Below are positions 61,403-64,000 of a stretch of DNA of 64,000 nucleotides, piece by piece. The translations under genes and the position numbers were made by a program. The notes under the pieces were generated by a model that was given only the letters and a program-made list of their open reading frames with translations, did no database searches and was not told where the DNA came from. Positions within the stretch are counted from its first letter, which is position 1. Each line of letters begins with the position of its first letter. The DNA lies in contig NZ_RXNS01000002.1 in assembly GCF_003966155.1 (NCBI RefSeq), forward strand, positions 1-64,000, in the 5' to 3' direction. Source of the stretch: Halomonas nitroreducens (lineage in GTDB: Bacteria; Pseudomonadota; Gammaproteobacteria; Pseudomonadales; Halomonadaceae).

Positions 61403-61975
61403 GTGGGCTTGTTGACCCTCGTGCTCACCGGCCAGTGGGTTAGCATGTCGGCAGGCAGATGGTGCACAACCTGCCGAATCGTCTCGCGGTCAGTCAGGTG
61501 GGGGTCGAGCCAGGACTCGAGGCTCTCCTCGTCCAGGGCCAGTGGCATGCGCGGGTGAATCTCCTTGGCCACACCGCGGGCCGGCTCGGTGAGCATGGCA
61601 CAGCCGGGCTTGCCGTCCGGCCGCTCGCTCCAGATGCCCGCCAGCCAGATCGGCTCGCTATCCTCGCGGCACAGCAAGTGCGACTGCTTCCTGCCGTCCA
61701 CCGGCAGCCACTCGTACCAGCCGTCCGCCGGCACCAGGCAGCGGTGATGGGCGAACGCCCCTTTGAAGTAGTTGGAAGTGGCCACCTTCTCGACGGTGGC
61801 GTTGATGGGCTCGGGCGCTTTCTCCTTTGCCCAGTGCGGCCGGTAGCCCCACCACACCTGGTCCATCACCAGTGGTGCGTCATCGCTGGGATGACGCACC
61901 ACAGTGATCCAAGTGCCCGGCGCCACGTTATACCGGCTTCGGGTAAGGGCTATAGAGGGCAAAACGTCCACACAT
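61363..61975 (-). pseudogene. yedK: Disrupted SRAP-domain (YedK/HMCES) gene
   Basis: SRAP proteins crosslink to abasic sites in single-stranded DNA through Cys2, exposed by removal of Met1. From ATG 61975 the sequence reads MCGRFALYSPYPKPV and then a stop. The rest of the protein (SRYNVAPGTWITVV, INATVEKVATS, DGWYEWLP, HPRMPLALD) lies in another frame, open upstream to ATG 61986. About 20 residues normally found between MCGRF and RYNVAPG are missing. An out-of-frame deletion has probably separated catalytic Cys2 from the active-site Asn, Glu and His. Translation from 61986 would give a 207-residue protein starting MLISCV without Cys2. A sequencing indel is less likely because residues are also missing. 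Confidence 0.7.
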
Positions 61976-62016
61976 GAGATCAGCATAGCCGGCCCCGCCG
62001 AACCAGCACTATCGCC

Positions 62017-62175
62017 TCACCGCCGTGCGATGATCCACACCGCGTGAACAATACCGGGAATGTAGCCCAGCAGCGTCAGCAGGATGTTGATCCAGAAGTG
62101 AAGGCCGAGGCCGACCTGGAGGAAGACGCCCAACGGGGGCGGGAGAATCGACAGTATAATTCGGATCACGTCCAT
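62017..62175 (-). CDS. Pmp3/YqaE-family small membrane protein
   Basis: A 52-residue protein with two membrane helices: MDVIRIILSILPPPLGVFLQ, then GLGLHFWINILLTLLGYIPGIVHAVWIIARR. The PPLGVFL and LLTLLGYIPGIVHAVW segments are the signature of the Pmp3/UPF0057 family, linked to membrane potential and salt or stress responses in other organisms. ACAAGGAATCTTCTC precedes the ATG. It lies 41 bases upstream of the SRAP remnant on the same strand. Confidence 0.88.
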   Translation of the reverse strand: MDVIRIILSILPPPLGVFLQVGLGLHFWINILLTLLGYIPGIVHAVWIIARR

Positions 62176-62256
62176 GAGAAGATTCCTTGTTGATAGTCAG
62201 AGGCTTGGGGACTATGTCGACCACAACGGGGCTAGGAATGTTCCAAGTGCCAGCGG

Positions 62257-62703
62257 TCAGATGCAGAGCAGCCCGCTGTCACGTATCTCTTCCATCCGGG
62301 CAGGGCCAATCCCGGCGATTTCTACCAACTCATCAACCGATCCCCAATTCCGGCCGTCGATGATGTCCTGAGCGCGGGCCGGACTGACGTTCGGCAACTC
62401 GTCGAGTTTGCTGGCTCGCGCGCTGTTTAGGTCAATACAGTCACTGGTGCTGGCCACAGCATCGCCAGCTGGTGACACGAATCCTGGAGTCGCATCACCA
62501 AGTGTGAGATAGATCGGCGCGTGGTCGGAAACCACGGTACGGACCGTCTCCTGGCTCATGTCCAGCAGTTCAGGGAACCGAACAATGCTGCTGTTCGTCA
62601 CGTCGAGGGCGCTCTCGTCGAACCAGTGATTGTCATTGAGACCGCCCTGCATTTCGCCAGGTACAGGGTCAGGACTGACGAGGTCGGTGAGGATACATGC
62701 CAA
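62257..62703 (-). pseudogene. Truncated EEP-nuclease with C-terminal helix-hairpin-helix domain
   Basis: A 148-residue frame that looks like the C-terminal end of a larger secreted nuclease. SDHAPIYLTL is the terminal motif of endonuclease/exonuclease/phosphatase (DNase I-like) domains. After a Ser/Ala-rich linker a ComEA-like helix-hairpin-helix domain follows (IDLNSARASKLDELPNVSPARAQDIIDGRNWGSVDELVEIAGIGPARMEEI). The catalytic N-terminal part is absent: 62704-62999 contains no continuation I can recognise. It is probably a non-functional remnant, though the HhH domain could still fold. Confidence 0.6.
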
Positions 62704-62999
62704 TGCACGGTGCTAGAGGTTATGGCTACCGGACCAGGAAATGAGTGATTGAATGGGAACTACTCAATGGTAGAGTCACAGCTACCGTGGCATCCCTTCC
62801 CCTATCAGCACCCTGCAAGGCCCTCTGTCTCACAATTCTTGGATTGTCTCACACCGCCATTGGAAGTCGTTGAACGATCCAGCGCAAGCGCCACGACAAG
62901 ATACCGGACAGGAACCCAGCATCACTCCCATCCGGCCGACCATCAGGAGGCACCATCGGGCTGCTACACTCCGGGCATTGGCTGCCGGGGAGCACAGGG

Positions 63000-63680
63000 A
63001 TGCGCCTACCAACGATCATTACCATCACCCTGCTGGCCATGCTGCCTTCCTTGGCTGGAGCAGAGTTCCCCTCCTCCTTCTCGGCCGCGAAGCGACTCGC
63101 AGAGCAGGAGATCTACCATGACCGGGAACTCACCTTCTACTGCCAATGCGCCTTCGACTTCGAGGAAGGGCCGGAGCTCGCCAACTGTGGGTATGAGGTG
63201 CGCAAGCAGCAGGAGCGCGCCTCTCGCATCGAGTGGGAACACGTCGTCCCTGCCTACGACTTCGGACGGCAGCGTCAGTGCTGGCAAGAAGGCGGACGTG
63301 ATCTCTGCCGCTCCGATGACGAGGTGTTCCGTCGGGCCGAGGTCGACCTCCACAACTTGGTACCATCGGTAGGCGAGGTGAACGGGGATAGGTCAAACTT
63401 ACGGTATGGCATGCTCACTGGCTCGGATGCATACCAGTACGGCCAGTGCCAGGCCCAGGTATCCTTCGAAGTCGACGCCTTCCAGCCTCCTGCCTATGTC
63501 CGAGGTGATATTGCTCGAACCTACTGGTACATGCGCGACACCTACGGCATTCGTATCAGCCGCCAGCAACAGCAGCTCTTTAATGCCTGGCCGAATCAGG
63601 ATCCGGTAGATAGATGGGAGCGCGAGCGGAACCGATGGATCACGGCCATCCAGAGCAATAGCAACCCCTACGTGAAATGA
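63000..63680 (+). CDS. endA: Periplasmic/secreted endonuclease I (EndA/NucM family)
   Basis: A 226-residue non-specific nuclease with a signal peptide (MRLPTIITITLLAMLPSLAGA). The His-Me finger region is RIEWEHVVPAYDFGRQ, then VDLHNLVPSVGEVNGDRSNLRYG. Multiple cysteines (YCQC, NCGY, QCWQ, LCRS, QCQA) suit a disulfide-stabilised exported protein. The length fits EndA, Dns or NucM. GGGGAGCACAGGG precedes the ATG. It is divergent from the truncated nuclease fragment. Confidence 0.9.
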   Translation: MRLPTIITITLLAMLPSLAGAEFPSSFSAAKRLAEQEIYHDRELTFYCQCAFDFEEGPELANCGYEVRKQQERASRIEWEHVVPAYDFGRQRQCWQEGGRDLCRSDDEVFRRAEVDLHNLVPSVGEVNGDRSNLRYGMLTGSDAYQYGQCQAQVSFEVDAFQPPAYVRGDIARTYWYMRDTYGIRISRQQQQLFNAWPNQDPVDRWERERNRWITAIQSNSNPYVK

Positions 63681-64000
63681 TGGCGTCACCCGTATATTAA
63701 TGGGTCATCAACCCACAACTCTGCCAGTATTACCCCCTACCCTCCTTAGCTTACTGCCATGCTTGATATTCCACCCCTCTAGGGTAGAAGCATATACAGC
63801 ATATGCGATCCGCATGTTTACTGGCGTGACGGCGGGGTTTTGCGTGACCTCTAGGAAAGAGGAGGGCAGATCAATCTTCGAAGTATGATAAGGAAAAAGT
63901 GTGATCTACCCTCACTCATGAAAAGCATGGAAAGCAACTCCCCCTCAGGGCTTAGCACCAGCGCTACTGCCGCGAGTGGGAACACCTATTCCTGCGGCTC
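63681..64000. other. Right-end region without a recognised gene
   Basis: 320 bases of lower GC content after endA. A 62-codon plus-strand frame (63700-63888) has no ribosome site and no recognisable domain, so I do not call it. No terminator of high quality or tRNA is visible. Confidence 0.6.

Noticed and set aside
63700-63888. 62-codon plus-strand frame after endA
   Set aside because: No ribosome-binding site or domain; nearby composition looks intergenic.

Overview
The window is GC-rich bacterial chromosome, most likely from a gammaproteobacterium of the Halomonadaceae (Halomonas or a close relative). This rests on gene content and order: thrS-infC-rpmI-rplT-pheS-pheT-ihfA, a ctaC-D-G-E cytochrome oxidase locus with SURF1 and heme A genes, an AGCS symporter beside gcvT, and a type I-E CRISPR-Cas locus. 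Short tandem 7-base arrays lie downstream of genes. No rRNA, insertion sequence or prophage is visible. The assignment is an inference from memory of gene families, not a database match.

Layout. 1-8.6 kb: ketone-body/PHB-type metabolism (3-hydroxybutyrate dehydrogenase, the two subunits of a 3-oxoacid CoA-transferase, a divergent LysR regulator and acetoacetyl-CoA synthetase), with an orphan HybE-like protein, an inositol-phosphatase family enzyme, glutaredoxin and a degenerate DUF1338 protein between them. 8.7-12.9 kb: envelope and lipid genes (acyltransferase, LysM/M23 lipoprotein, GT4 glycosyltransferase, PAP2 phosphatase) and AlkB. 13-19.4 kb: glycine metabolism (gcvT and a Na+/alanine-glycine symporter on the minus strand, gcvH-gcvP on the plus strand), with a shared 0.5 kb regulatory region carrying three copies of a TTTC-N6-GAAA motif. 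19.5-23.3 kb: LysR regulator, PpnN nucleosidase, a small membrane protein, flavodoxin and DUF2788. 23.4-30.4 kb: the translation operon, with an AUC start for infC and a terminator/attenuator ahead of pheS. 30.6-33.8 kb: OmpA-type lipoprotein, DUF2489 protein and a DASS transporter. 33.9-42 kb: caa3-type cytochrome c oxidase and its assembly genes. 42-43.8 kb: a small helical protein and an LrgA/LrgB pair.

From 44 kb the window is accessory in character. A tRNA-Pro(GGG) is followed by a 4.2 kb CRISPR array of 70 repeats and 69 spacers. An AT-rich leader and the complete type I-E set follow (cas2, cas1, cas6e, cas5e, cas7e, cse2, cse1, cas3), all read on the minus strand toward the array. A WYL-domain regulator gene broken by a stop codon and frameshifts sits divergently upstream of cas3. 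Next come SOS and DNA-metabolism genes: LexA-boxed umuDC, a SRAP (YedK) gene whose catalytic Cys is out of frame, a truncated nuclease with helix-hairpin-helix domain, and periplasmic endonuclease I. A lipoprotein, a small zinc-ribbon ORF and a 52-residue Pmp3/YqaE protein lie among them.

No gene cluster here looks like a wholly unknown multi-gene system. The best leads are regulatory or evolutionary: the gcv operator motif, the pheS leader that stays in frame with pheS, the nested-palindrome element abutting lrgB, the 7-base arrays with inverted partial copies, and the decayed WYL regulator at the CRISPR locus.
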